Below are positions 19,292-26,868 of a stretch of DNA of 26,868 bases, piece by piece. Positions within the stretch are counted from its first letter, which is position 1. Every line of letters starts with the position of its first letter. Made by a program: the position numbers and the translations under genes. Source of the stretch: a virus; the IMG/VR virus record IMGVR_UViG_3300042861_000319, positions 1-26,868 of that record. The stretch is one strand, 5' to 3'. Under the pieces are notes generated by a model that did no database searches, was not told the origin of the DNA, and was given only the letters and a program-made list of their open reading frames with translations.

Positions 19292-21832
19292 TTACTCAGC
19301 GTAAGGCTGTATTGGCTGTCTCTCGCTTAGTCCAAGTTCACCAGTAATCACAGGAGCTAGACCACCAAAGACACCCGCTGAAGCAGTGTTCTTAGCTAAC
19401 TTACCAGCTATACCTAAAACCTTTTTAATACCTTTATCAGAGGTATCATTCAAAGACTTTAATAGCTCAGCAGCATCTGCAACAGCTCCGGGATTCTTTA
19501 AGAACTCTTGTATCTCAGTAGCCTCTGACTTAGTAGCTTTATTCTCAACGAAGCGACTAAACAAAGTAGCTACTTTATAAAAGGTACTCTGAACTTGTTG
19601 ACGAACTAGAGAAGCAGCTCGTGCTGGGTCTGTACCAAACTCACGTTCAAAGCCAGTCTGCTGTGTCAGTGTCTGGTTAACCTTGTTACGCAGTGGATAC
19701 TGTGCAAGTCTCTGAGAACCTTCTAACAGATCCTTAACTGTCTGTGAGTGGTCTTTACCAAACAAACTATCAATGGTCTTAGCGTTATCAGTATAGAACT
19801 CTATCTTGTTAGGACTATTTAAACCAATATCTAATATGCTACTTTTAAGACCGTTACGAAGTGCAGGGTCTGAACCAGCCATCTTGATAAGCCTGTTCAT
19901 GTCTTCAGGAGTCTTTAAAGCATTGTTTACAAAGCCTTGAAAACCATTCTTAGAACCATAAGCCTCTGACCACACATTAGAGTACTTCTCAACTGCTGCT
20001 TGTGTTTGGTCAGTAATAATACGTTCTCTTTCTGTACGTAAACCAACTATGTTTCCAGACCTTTTCTCTAAGAATTCTTTTAAGCCCGGTACTTGTTCAA
20101 TAGTAGCACTGTTCTTTTTAAGGAATGATGTTAAAGCTGCTGGATTAATTTCCAATGTGTTCTTATTGACAATACCATCTGTCTGTGCAATACGCATTAA
20201 GAAAGCATCTTGAATAATCTTCACAGCTTCAGGTGAGTTATCAGAAGCTGCTAAGATCTGACGTACAGCAGAAGGCTTATTTGTAAGCATTGGAACTACA
20301 GACTCAACAAACCTAGCTCTGTCTACAGACACTACACCAGCTTCGTTAAAAGGCATTCCAACCTTAAATGCAAAATCTTTATCAGCTTGCTTATATGGAA
20401 CTGCAAAGGACTCAGGCATAGTACCAATAGCTTCATCTAGTTGTTTCTTAAAGCCAAGCAAGATACGTGATTGATCTCTGTCCTGAGTGTCTCCAATAGC
20501 TTTGTTAACAGCTCTCTTTAAAGAGTCAACATCAGTAACAGACACAGGCTCAAAAGTACCTTCAGTTGATTTAACAAGTTGTGGATACTTTGCAGCAAAC
20601 TTGCTACTTGTAGGTGCTCTCTTAGGTGCAAAAGCTTTATCAACTTGTGACAGTAAGCCGGGGAACTTAGCAAATACATCACTAGCTCTTTCCTGCTTGA
20701 TGTAGTTCCACACTACAGCAGCTACCTGAGACTCCATCTCAACACCGTCTGCTTTAGCTTTACTTAATAAAGGTGTGTATACATTCTTAGAGAAGTCATC
20801 ACGAACAGCCTTCTCTTTAGCAGACAAAAGACTACTGACACGGTTGCCAATGTCTTCTTTATTTGTAGATACATTCAAAGTATCCTCAGTAAGTTCTTGG
20901 ATACGGGTATTTATTTCTTCAATTCTGCGATTCTGATTAGCTAGACGCATCTCAGCTGCTGTCTCTCTACGGAAGTTCTCAAGCTCTACTTTCTTAGCTT
21001 CTACTTCAGCAATAGCTTCAGCATTCTTAGGATCTCCAGCAAGTCTACGCTGTGCTACTCTTACAGCCTCTAAAGCTTCTTTCTCTTGGTTAGCCATGAA
21101 AGCTGTAAATGAAGCATTCTCACCACGTGATGTCTGTGAACTAACCAAACCACCTAAAGTAGTATCTCCCTTGGAAGCAGCTGTAACTGGTAACTTTACA
21201 CCTGTAGAAGCTTCAATCTCTTTAGCTCTTAAAAGATCATCAGACAGTGTTGGGTTAGCTTCCATAGCTTGTGCCAACTTACCACGAGCACGAGCACCAC
21301 CAGCTGCTGTTGACACTTCATCTACAATGTTACCAGTCTGAGCTTTCCAAGCACCTATAGCCATCTCAGGTACGTTACGAGTAACTGTATTGGCAAACAT
21401 ACCTGAACCTAATCCACCTACAAACTCACCTACAGGTCTATAAGATTCTCCAAACTTCTGAGCAACCTGTTGGCCTGTCTCTCCACCAACTACACCACTA
21501 ACAGCTCCAATAGTTCCTTCAGCTGCTAATGCACGACCAGACTGAGGTAGAAATGCTTTAGCCAAGTTAGCTGTATATGGTGCTGCTCTACTTGTTTGTG
21601 TTAATGCTTGTAAACCTCTAGCAGCTGTACCGAGAATAGGAACTGCAGCAGCACCCATCACAGCATTATTGTACATACGCCAACCGGGAGACAGCTGAGG
21701 CTGCGTTGGAGGAGCTGGTGGATTACCTTCAGTAGGGATACCGCCACTTAAGTCAGCTGCAATCTCATCAATCTCAGCATCAGTTAGTTCTTTATCTACA
21801 GTAACAGGCTTACCGTTAATAATATATTTCAT
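19292..21832 (-). CDS. Large internal virion protein (DNA-ejection type)
   Basis: The 846-residue protein begins MKYIINGKPVTVDKELTDAE, followed by a hydrophobic, Gly/Ala-rich segment (about 50-150), a long charged coiled-coil-like region (about 270-325) and repetitive helical sequence to the end. Large helical proteins in this position, after the tail genes and before lysis, are usually internal core proteins that T7-like phages eject into the cell to form a channel. No transglycosylase motif was seen. GGAGG precedes ATG 21832 by eight bases. The name rests on size, composition and order. Confidence 0.65.
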   Translation of the reverse strand: MKYIINGKPVTVDKELTDAEIDEIAADLSGGIPTEGNPPAPPTQPQLSPGWRMYNNAVMGAAAVPILGTAARGLQALTQTSRAAPYTANLAKAFLPQSGRALAAEGTIGAVSGVVGGETGQQVAQKFGESYRPVGEFVGGLGSGMFANTVTRNVPEMAIGAWKAQTGNIVDEVSTAAGGARARGKLAQAMEANPTLSDDLLRAKEIEASTGVKLPVTAASKGDTTLGGLVSSQTSRGENASFTAFMANQEKEALEAVRVAQRRLAGDPKNAEAIAEVEAKKVELENFRRETAAEMRLANQNRRIEEINTRIQELTEDTLNVSTNKEDIGNRVSSLLSAKEKAVRDDFSKNVYTPLLSKAKADGVEMESQVAAVVWNYIKQERASDVFAKFPGLLSQVDKAFAPKRAPTSSKFAAKYPQLVKSTEGTFEPVSVTDVDSLKRAVNKAIGDTQDRDQSRILLGFKKQLDEAIGTMPESFAVPYKQADKDFAFKVGMPFNEAGVVSVDRARFVESVVPMLTNKPSAVRQILAASDNSPEAVKIIQDAFLMRIAQTDGIVNKNTLEINPAALTSFLKKNSATIEQVPGLKEFLEKRSGNIVGLRTERERIITDQTQAAVEKYSNVWSEAYGSKNGFQGFVNNALKTPEDMNRLIKMAGSDPALRNGLKSSILDIGLNSPNKIEFYTDNAKTIDSLFGKDHSQTVKDLLEGSQRLAQYPLRNKVNQTLTQQTGFEREFGTDPARAASLVRQQVQSTFYKVATLFSRFVENKATKSEATEIQEFLKNPGAVADAAELLKSLNDTSDKGIKKVLGIAGKLAKNTASAGVFGGLAPVITGELGLSERQPIQPYAE

Positions 21833-21835
21833 TAA

Positions 21836-22999
21836 TTATTCCTCCACAGAGTATTCAACACCACTCTTAGTTTTACGTGTAGTGGTAGGTGCGTTACCTC
21901 TTAGTGTAAAGATCTCTTTAATTTGCTCAGGTTTGTACAAGCCAGATAGTTCAGCTGTACGTTGTGTTTGTATAATCTCATTCTTCTCAAGAGCTTCATT
22001 CTTCTTCTTGATAAGTTGAGCAAGTTGTTTAAGTTTACGTGTTGTATCTGCAGTTGCTGTTCCTGTTGTAAGTTTAGAAACAGTATCAGACACCATACCA
22101 ACTAATGAAGGATCACCACCAAAAGCTTCTACGTCAGCTTTAGACAACTGTGTCTCACCTGCGGCCTTGGCTAATTGACGAGATAAAGCAGAAGCTGAAG
22201 CAAAGTTACCTGTCTTAAGAACATCATCAGCTAACTCAATAGCTGTAGCAGCTGCGTTGACAGCATCACGATAAGGCTTCAATGTAGTGTTTAGGTTTTG
22301 ACGAAGACTAACAATATCACCAGTTCCACTTATACCGGGAATTTGATTAATAATCTTAGTTGACTTACCTTCTCCAGCTGCTTTAATCACAGCATTCACT
22401 TCTGCAATCTCTTTGTCTTGAGCTGGTGAAACGAGTGTACGTCTATATGCTTGCAATGTTTCAATCTCTGATGGTGAGAACTCTTTATCTTTATACTTCA
22501 AGTCACTTACATTCTTAGATGTTTTGTACAATGCTAAACTTGCAGGAGTATAAACACCCTTCTCTATAAGCTTCTGGAAAGGATCTGCAGCTTCTCTCTC
22601 ACGCTCACGCTGTGTTTTAAGTGCTTGTTCAGAACCTAACTTAGCTTCAGACAATTCCATCTCACGAGCCATTGCCATAGCCCTGTTAGCCATCTCAGGA
22701 TTAACACCTTGAAGAGCTGCAGCATATTGCTTCATACCATCTACAGTTCCAGTATCAAACTGTGAAGCCAACTGACGAAGCATTGAAGCTTGTTTCATTG
22801 CTGGGTCTTGAATGTCAACACCAAAGGCACTAGCTAAGCCACGGCCTAGGTTAGCACCGCCTTTGTAACCCATTGCACCTAATTGTTGGTCTTGTGACAG
22901 CTGAGCAAACTGCATAGCCTTCTGTTCTAGTGCAGCACGTTGCGCTTCCTCAGGAGAACCCATGCCTCCAAACAAACCTTGAACTGATTGTGTTGCCAT
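21836..22999 (-). CDS. Probable internal virion protein
   Basis: The 387-residue protein is helical, Ala/Gln-rich (MATQSVQGLFGGMGSPEEAQ, then several AMAREME-type helices) with no catalytic motif. It follows the Gln/Ala-rich 337-residue protein and precedes the 846-residue one. In T7 the order gp14-gp15-gp16 places three internal proteins in this direction, so it may correspond to gp15; I see no direct sequence evidence for that correspondence. Confidence 0.6.
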   Translation of the reverse strand: MATQSVQGLFGGMGSPEEAQRAALEQKAMQFAQLSQDQQLGAMGYKGGANLGRGLASAFGVDIQDPAMKQASMLRQLASQFDTGTVDGMKQYAAALQGVNPEMANRAMAMAREMELSEAKLGSEQALKTQREREREAADPFQKLIEKGVYTPASLALYKTSKNVSDLKYKDKEFSPSEIETLQAYRRTLVSPAQDKEIAEVNAVIKAAGEGKSTKIINQIPGISGTGDIVSLRQNLNTTLKPYRDAVNAAATAIELADDVLKTGNFASASALSRQLAKAAGETQLSKADVEAFGGDPSLVGMVSDTVSKLTTGTATADTTRKLKQLAQLIKKKNEALEKNEIIQTQRTAELSGLYKPEQIKEIFTLRGNAPTTTRKTKSGVEYSVEE

Positions 23000-23013
23000 G
23001 TTGTTATTCCTTA

Positions 23014-24027
23014 TTATCGGGTAGGTGTAAAGTAAGGATTAATCACAGCATTGTAATTAACACCACCAGTATTACCACCACCTGTTAAACCTGCAATGAG
23101 TTGACTAATTGGATCTGTTAAGCCTCCAACAGTTCCCTGCAAAGCTGCACGTTGAGCTGTGTTAGCTGTATTCTGACCTTGCATATACAAGTTAGCTGCT
23201 TGCTGATTCTGAGCTGCACCTGCACCGCCTAATGCAGTACCTTGAGTCAAAGCATTCTGACCTAAGTTTTCCAAGTTAACAGCAGCTTGAGAATAGTTAG
23301 TGTATGGCGTAAGAGCTTGATTCTGTAATCCAAAGCCTTCACTTGCCAACTTCAAACCACCAGACAATAAACCTTGACCAAACTGTGCTTGTTGATTACC
23401 AAATGTTTGAGCATTAGCAGCCAACTGAGCATCTTGTTGTGCTCTGGCATTGTACATAGCTGCAAAATCAGGGTTTGAAGCTGCTAAGCCGGGAGCATTT
23501 GCTGTGTAACCTGCAGTAGTTGCACCTGTAGCTAGACCCATACGGCCTCGTTGCTGTTGTTGATTGCTCAACTGTGCAAGTTGCTGTTCACGACCGGGAG
23601 CAAGTAACTGCTGCTGCTGAGTCATGTACATCTGAGCTTGTTCTGCAGGTGTCTTAGCTAAGTAGCCTTGACCTAAGTTAAACAAACCTTGAGCAGCTTG
23701 ATTAACCTGTGGCTGGAATGCTTGAATCTGCTGAGCCTGACCTAAGCCAGTACCAGCCATGCCCATCAAACCTTCACGGGCTGCAGCTACGTCAGGAGCT
23801 ACCTGATAACCAGCACCGATAAGCTTTCCAGTATCGTCGTAGTTAAAGCCTGACTTACCAAAGCGAGTGGTAACTCCTACAGGTCTGAATTGAGCCATCT
23901 GTGCAGCTCGTTCAGCAGACTGTGTAGCTGCATTAGCTGCTTGGTTAGCTGCGTAGTTAGTACCAATAGAGCCTACAGCACCAGAGGCAATACCACCAAG
24001 TAAACTTGTCCAATCAAAATCACCCAT
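23014..24027 (-). CDS. Probable internal virion protein, Gln/Ala-rich (gp14-like position)
   Basis: The 337-residue product starts MGDFDWTSLLGGIASGAVGS, a Gly/Ala-rich hydrophobic stretch with potential to insert in membranes, followed by Ala/Gln-rich helices (NQAANAATQSAERAAQMAQF, QLAQLSNQQQQRGRMGLATG). This composition is typical of podophage internal virion protein A. ATG 24027 has GGGAG eight bases upstream; ATG 24045 would give a longer overlap with the preceding gene. The C-terminus has a Gly/Asn/Pro-rich tail. Confidence 0.65.
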   Translation of the reverse strand: MGDFDWTSLLGGIASGAVGSIGTNYAANQAANAATQSAERAAQMAQFRPVGVTTRFGKSGFNYDDTGKLIGAGYQVAPDVAAAREGLMGMAGTGLGQAQQIQAFQPQVNQAAQGLFNLGQGYLAKTPAEQAQMYMTQQQQLLAPGREQQLAQLSNQQQQRGRMGLATGATTAGYTANAPGLAASNPDFAAMYNARAQQDAQLAANAQTFGNQQAQFGQGLLSGGLKLASEGFGLQNQALTPYTNYSQAAVNLENLGQNALTQGTALGGAGAAQNQQAANLYMQGQNTANTAQRAALQGTVGGLTDPISQLIAGLTGGGNTGGVNYNAVINPYFTPTR

Positions 24028-24028
24028 A

Positions 24029-24259
24029 TTAGTAACTCCCGCCATCAATAGTAGCTGTTAAAGTACCAGAGACAGTAAGGTTTACTGCAGTGGTTGTTCC
24101 TGTCAATGCACCGTTATTAGCATCAGGTTTAGAGTTCACTGCTGAAGCAATGTTATCAAACTCAGTGTTAATCTCAGTACCTTTAATAATCTTTGCAGCA
24201 TTGCCTGTATTTAGGCTATCCTTAACTGCAAAGTTAGTTGCTTTTGTATAGTTACTCAT
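24029..24259 (-). CDS. Small virion-type protein, fibre-like repeat
   Basis: The 76-residue product starts MSNYTKATNFAVKDSLNTGN and ends with short beta repeats (GALTGTTTAVNLTVSGTLTA). The 'ATNFAVKDSL..GN..KI.KGTEINTEFDNI' phrase resembles the start of tail-fibre-like virion proteins in marine podophages. Length suggests a small fibre, spike-base or decoration protein rather than a full fibre. It overlaps or abuts both neighbours (TAATG at the 24259 boundary), consistent with stoichiometric expression. Confidence 0.6.
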   Translation of the reverse strand: MSNYTKATNFAVKDSLNTGNAAKIIKGTEINTEFDNIASAVNSKPDANNGALTGTTTAVNLTVSGTLTATIDGGSY

Positions 24260-25797
24260 TATCGTGTCTTTCCTGTCTTAACATAGACATCAAGTTTCTG
24301 AATGGATATTGCTTTATTAAATACATTGGTTTCAAAGCCAAGTTGAATAACCTTACCTGAACCACCAATGTTAATAATCTTATTGTCAAAAGCTGAACCA
24401 CCATACTCACCAATGTTAAACTCAGCTATGTTGTATTCAGCTACTGCAGCATTGGCCAAGTCAAACTGTCTGGTATTCAGAATGTCACTGTAATCAAAGC
24501 CAAACTTTAAAGTGACTGGATAACCCTGACCACCAATAACTGTAATGCCTACCTTCTTCATTAACTTAATCACAGTAGGTGATTGGAAGTCAAAGTAGTT
24601 AGTAAAGTATCTCATTAAGTATGAGTTAGCATTGTCTTTGTAACCATCATACTTACCAATGTATCCAGACTCACCAACTAACAAGTCTTTATTACGAGTG
24701 TACTTAAAAGCTGTTGGAACTAAGCCATCCCACGTTGTAACCCTGTTAGCTCCATTAGGTAGAGGTGCTCTCATGTCAAAGCAGTACACTAATTGACGAG
24801 CTGGGAGAGACAATAGGTAGAAGGCTTCCTTGTCTGAGTAGACAGCTTTAATATCAGCTGCAGTCTCTAAGCTAATCTCCAACACTAGGTCATCACGTAC
24901 ATTGGCACTAATGTCTCTCATTGGAGCTGACTTCTCTTGGATGGTACGCATTAATGAACGTACACCTGAATCAGACAAGAAGATAACGTCACCACCAGTA
25001 GCTACTACTGAGTCTCTGGCAACACACCCCATACCTGTAATGGCATCTGATAGTGTTAAGTTGTTAGGGTCAGTAGCATTGGAGTAGATAAGAATCTGTC
25101 TACGACCAAAGACAATCAAGAAGTTATTGTGAGCTGCTAAGGATATAATTTCATCAGCACCATTAGGCCACACTTGAGATACATCCAATGTACCAGCTGT
25201 ACCTGTACTTAAGACATGACCTGCAAGTAAGTCTGAGAACTGAATGGTACTCTTAACTGTTGCATTATTAGCTGACCATGTACGACCATAGGCACTGATA
25301 ACTGTATTGTTACTGGACACTGTAGCTACATAGCCAGTCTTCTCAGACACACGCTTAAATGTAGTTGCACTGACTGCTGGGTCAAACACTAAAGGATCAT
25401 GCCCAGCTTGATACAGATATAACACACCATTCAACGGAGCCATCTGCCAGTTACTGTCTGTGATGGTAGGAGCTGTACCGCCACCACCGTAGGTCAGTAG
25501 TGATAGTGTAGAACCTACAAGCTTAAACAGTTTATTGTTACCAGCAGCAATAATGTATGAGTTACCAGCATTATCAATTAACTCACCAAGAGCTTTAACG
25601 TCAGCAGTGCTTAAGTCGCTGTTAGAAGCGTGAGATAGAATCCATCCCTTACGAGCACCAATACGTCCAAACTTATCAATCACACAATTATTAGCCACAG
25701 TAGCATAACCAGCCTCAAGAGAGACTGAGCTATCCTGTGTATTCAGTCCTTGGAAGCCCGGAGCTGATATAGTTGTGGTTAAGAGTTTAGCTACCAT
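24259..25797 (-). CDS. Tail/stabilisation protein (tail tube B-like position)
   Basis: The 512-residue protein starts MVAKLLTTTISAPGFQGLNT and includes NNCVIDKFGRIGARKGW near the N-terminus, a phrase I recall from podophage stabilisation or tail-tube proteins that follow the head-tail adaptor. The sequence is beta-rich and lacks enzymatic motifs; a long propeller-like middle part is plausible. ATG 25797 is in a TAATG overlap with the adaptor gene; an upstream TTG (25812) is not needed. It probably corresponds functionally to T7 gp12, by position. Confidence 0.72.
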   Translation of the reverse strand: MVAKLLTTTISAPGFQGLNTQDSSVSLEAGYATVANNCVIDKFGRIGARKGWILSHASNSDLSTADVKALGELIDNAGNSYIIAAGNNKLFKLVGSTLSLLTYGGGGTAPTITDSNWQMAPLNGVLYLYQAGHDPLVFDPAVSATTFKRVSEKTGYVATVSSNNTVISAYGRTWSANNATVKSTIQFSDLLAGHVLSTGTAGTLDVSQVWPNGADEIISLAAHNNFLIVFGRRQILIYSNATDPNNLTLSDAITGMGCVARDSVVATGGDVIFLSDSGVRSLMRTIQEKSAPMRDISANVRDDLVLEISLETAADIKAVYSDKEAFYLLSLPARQLVYCFDMRAPLPNGANRVTTWDGLVPTAFKYTRNKDLLVGESGYIGKYDGYKDNANSYLMRYFTNYFDFQSPTVIKLMKKVGITVIGGQGYPVTLKFGFDYSDILNTRQFDLANAAVAEYNIAEFNIGEYGGSAFDNKIINIGGSGKVIQLGFETNVFNKAISIQKLDVYVKTGKTR

Positions 25798-26447
25798 TAG
25801 ACACCAACCCAAGTAGTCTCATCATCATAACGATTCTTCTCAATAGCTACAGCATCTGCTAGGGCTAAGCGGTACTGCTGATAAATCTCACTGAAGGATG
25901 TACCTCCATCTTCACCACGTTCACCAACAGCTTTAGCGTAGGCTAACATCTGTACTAGATATGCTGGAACCTTTAAAGTATCAGCATTGGCTGTTAGGTC
26001 AGCTTGAGGAATAACCAATTCAAACCTCAGTGAATATATGCCATCAGGATTAGGCCATACATCTACCTGAGTGTCATCACCATCAATACCACTGTAGTTA
26101 TAGTACGTAGGAGCTGCACCTTGTATAGTTCCTAAGAAGTACTGTCTATTCATCCAGTTAGTAGGTACTTGCTGCATTGGGATGTCTTGAGTATCATTTA
26201 AGACATCTTGAGTACGGAACCTTTGACCTGAACCTGTCAATGTATAGTTACGAGTACCTGCCACTGTTGGAAGTACAATCGTAGTTGTTAGGACATTCCA
26301 CTCATGAGCATCCTCAATCTCTCTCTTAGCATCATTAACGAATACACCAATCAAAGAACTATAAGGAGTATCTCCAACTGACGATACTTCAGTCTCTCTT
26401 AACCGTATCAATACGTTATTGACCAACTGTAAATAAGTCGTAGCCAT
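25797..26447 (-). CDS. Head-tail adaptor / tail tube A-like protein
   Basis: The 216-residue protein starts MATTYLQLVNNVLIRLRETE, followed by a helix with REIEDAHEWNVL and beta segments (VLPTVAGTRNYTLTGSGQRF, DDTQVDVWPNPDGIYSLRFE). The N-terminal 'L.NNVL..LRE..V.....Y..LI..F..DA.RE.E' pattern is characteristic of P22 gp4/T7 gp11-type adaptors that attach to the portal. It is the first gene after a strong leftward promoter, with AAGGAA upstream of ATG 26447. Confidence 0.82.
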   Translation of the reverse strand: MATTYLQLVNNVLIRLRETEVSSVGDTPYSSLIGVFVNDAKREIEDAHEWNVLTTTIVLPTVAGTRNYTLTGSGQRFRTQDVLNDTQDIPMQQVPTNWMNRQYFLGTIQGAAPTYYNYSGIDGDDTQVDVWPNPDGIYSLRFELVIPQADLTANADTLKVPAYLVQMLAYAKAVGERGEDGGTSFSEIYQQYRLALADAVAIEKNRYDDETTWVGV

Positions 26448-26470
26448 TAATATTCCTTATATCTTGTAAT

Positions 26471-26499
26471 ATGGTAACACACTTTTATTATCTTGTCAA
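26471..26499 (-). promoter_or_regulatory. Leftward sigma70 promoter for tail and lysis genes
   Basis: On the minus strand: -35 TTGACA (26499-26494, perfect), 17-base spacer ending AAGTGTGT, extended -10 TGT-TACCAT (26476-26471). Transcription would start near 26464, only about 16 bases before the adaptor ATG. The same AAGTRTGN-TACNNT arrangement occurs in the promoters at 3023-3051 and 6456-6484. Confidence 0.8.
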
Positions 26500-26508
26500 G
26501 TGTTTTTA

Positions 26509-26571
26509 TTACTTTTTCTTACGTTTCTTATTCTTAGCAGTACGTTGACCACGTGTAGGTAAATTATTCAT
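26509..26571 (-). CDS. 20-residue very basic micropeptide
   Basis: The product MNNLPTRGQRTAKNKKRKKK has 9 Arg/Lys residues, concentrated at the end. ATG 26571 is two bases after the previous stop, with GGAG ten bases upstream. It resembles the basic tails of nucleic-acid-binding or head-interior proteins. It is too short to prove by sequence alone, and lies just upstream of the tail-operon promoter. It could also be a chance ORF in AT/Lys-rich sequence. Confidence 0.4.
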   Translation of the reverse strand: MNNLPTRGQRTAKNKKRKKK

Positions 26572-26573
26572 GA

Positions 26574-26828
26574 TTACTTAACTCCATTAAAACGATTGTC
26601 AATAGCTAACCAAATAGCCCCGAAGAAAGCACCTATAATAATGATAGGTTTCACAGCTTTAGCAATCCATTCAAGTACTAGAAAAGCACCTGAAGCAGCG
26701 TTAAAGGCTTTGATTACGTGTTCTGTATTCTTCTCTATGTTATCTACTTTGGACTCTACAGCCAGTAGACGCTCATAGATTTGTTCATGAGATACTTCTT
26801 GTGTCATCATTGTCTTCGCTTCGCTCAT
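26574..26828 (-). CDS. Coiled-coil plus single membrane segment protein (XhlA-like)
   Basis: The 84-residue product has an N-terminal helical stretch with heptad pattern (YERLLAVESKVDNIEKNTEH), an amphipathic middle (AFNAASGAFLVLEWIAKAVK) and one hydrophobic span (PIIIIGAFFGAIWLAI, about 61-76). The layout resembles XhlA/haemolysin-type phage membrane proteins associated with holins, but it lies among head-tail genes rather than in the lysis cassette. ATG 26828 is in an ATGA overlap with the upstream partial gene. Confidence 0.65.
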   Translation of the reverse strand: MSEAKTMMTQEVSHEQIYERLLAVESKVDNIEKNTEHVIKAFNAASGAFLVLEWIAKAVKPIIIIGAFFGAIWLAIDNRFNGVK

Positions 26829-26868
26829 GGTGCATCAGGATATGTGATAGTCCAAGGGAAACCTTCTT
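26825..26868 (-). CDS. C-terminal end of an upstream gene (cut by window edge)
   Basis: Reading the minus strand from the right edge, one frame gives EGFPWTITYPDAP followed by TGA at 26827-26825, which overlaps the next ATG as ATGA. The coupling habit of this genome and the Pro/aromatic composition support a real gene end, but only 13 residues are visible, too few to identify it. Confidence 0.4.
   Translation of the reverse strand, partial: EGFPWTITYPDAP

Noticed and set aside
1-26868. tRNA genes, CRISPR arrays, insertion sequences, integrase
   Set aside because: I looked for cloverleaf-like patterns, regularly spaced repeats, transposase or recombinase motifs and saw none; a dedicated tRNA search would be needed to exclude a degenerate one.

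Overview
The window is part of a tailed-phage genome of T7-like (short-tailed, podovirus) organisation. It carries a family A DNA polymerase, a T7 gp4-type primase-helicase, a gp2.5-like single-strand DNA-binding protein, a gp6-like 5'-3' exonuclease and a gp3-like endonuclease I, plus terminase, portal, adaptor, internal-virion and lysis genes. No phage RNA polymerase is visible. Three strong sigma70-type promoters, an E. coli-type DnaA-box cluster and a perfect CRP-type site suggest reliance on host transcription and replication proteins, and a gammaproteobacterial host would fit (inference). A monomeric B12-dependent (class II) ribonucleotide reductase together with this replication set recalls the marine 'cobavirus'/Zobellviridae podophages; that affiliation is from memory and needs a search.

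Layout. (1) 1-2758, minus strand: portal N-terminus (cut by the window edge), a small protein, large terminase, an endonuclease VII-type HNH gene and a probable small terminase. (2) 2759-3872: 1.1 kb without genes, holding a leftward promoter, a CRP-like site, several repeat families and four DnaA boxes; it is the best origin/control region. (3) 3873-6459, plus strand: about a dozen small, mostly acidic, unidentified early genes, often coupled by ATGA overlaps. (4) 6456-6638: a rightward promoter and a structured leader. (5) 6639-17473, plus strand: replication and nucleotide genes, ending with nrdJ, a GIY-YIG-type endonuclease gene and a 51-residue protein. (6) 17510-17545: a bidirectional terminator where the two arms converge. 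(7) 17552-26868, minus strand: read from the right, a small membrane protein, a basic micro-ORF, a promoter, head-tail adaptor, tail/stabilisation protein, three internal-virion candidates and the lysis cassette.

The head genes (rest of portal, scaffold, capsid) are absent. The left arm runs off the left edge into portal and the right arm enters from the right edge before the adaptor, so the two edges probably join through the head genes on a circular or circularly permuted map (inference).

The most notable observations are: the C-terminus of NrdJ (Gly-Cys-Glu-Ile-stop) is repeated, fully recoded, at the end of the downstream endonuclease gene, as expected if the endonuclease invaded the nrdJ 3' end; the DnaA-box cluster; the CRP-type site beside the leftward promoter; and a shared extended -10 promoter motif used in both transcription directions.
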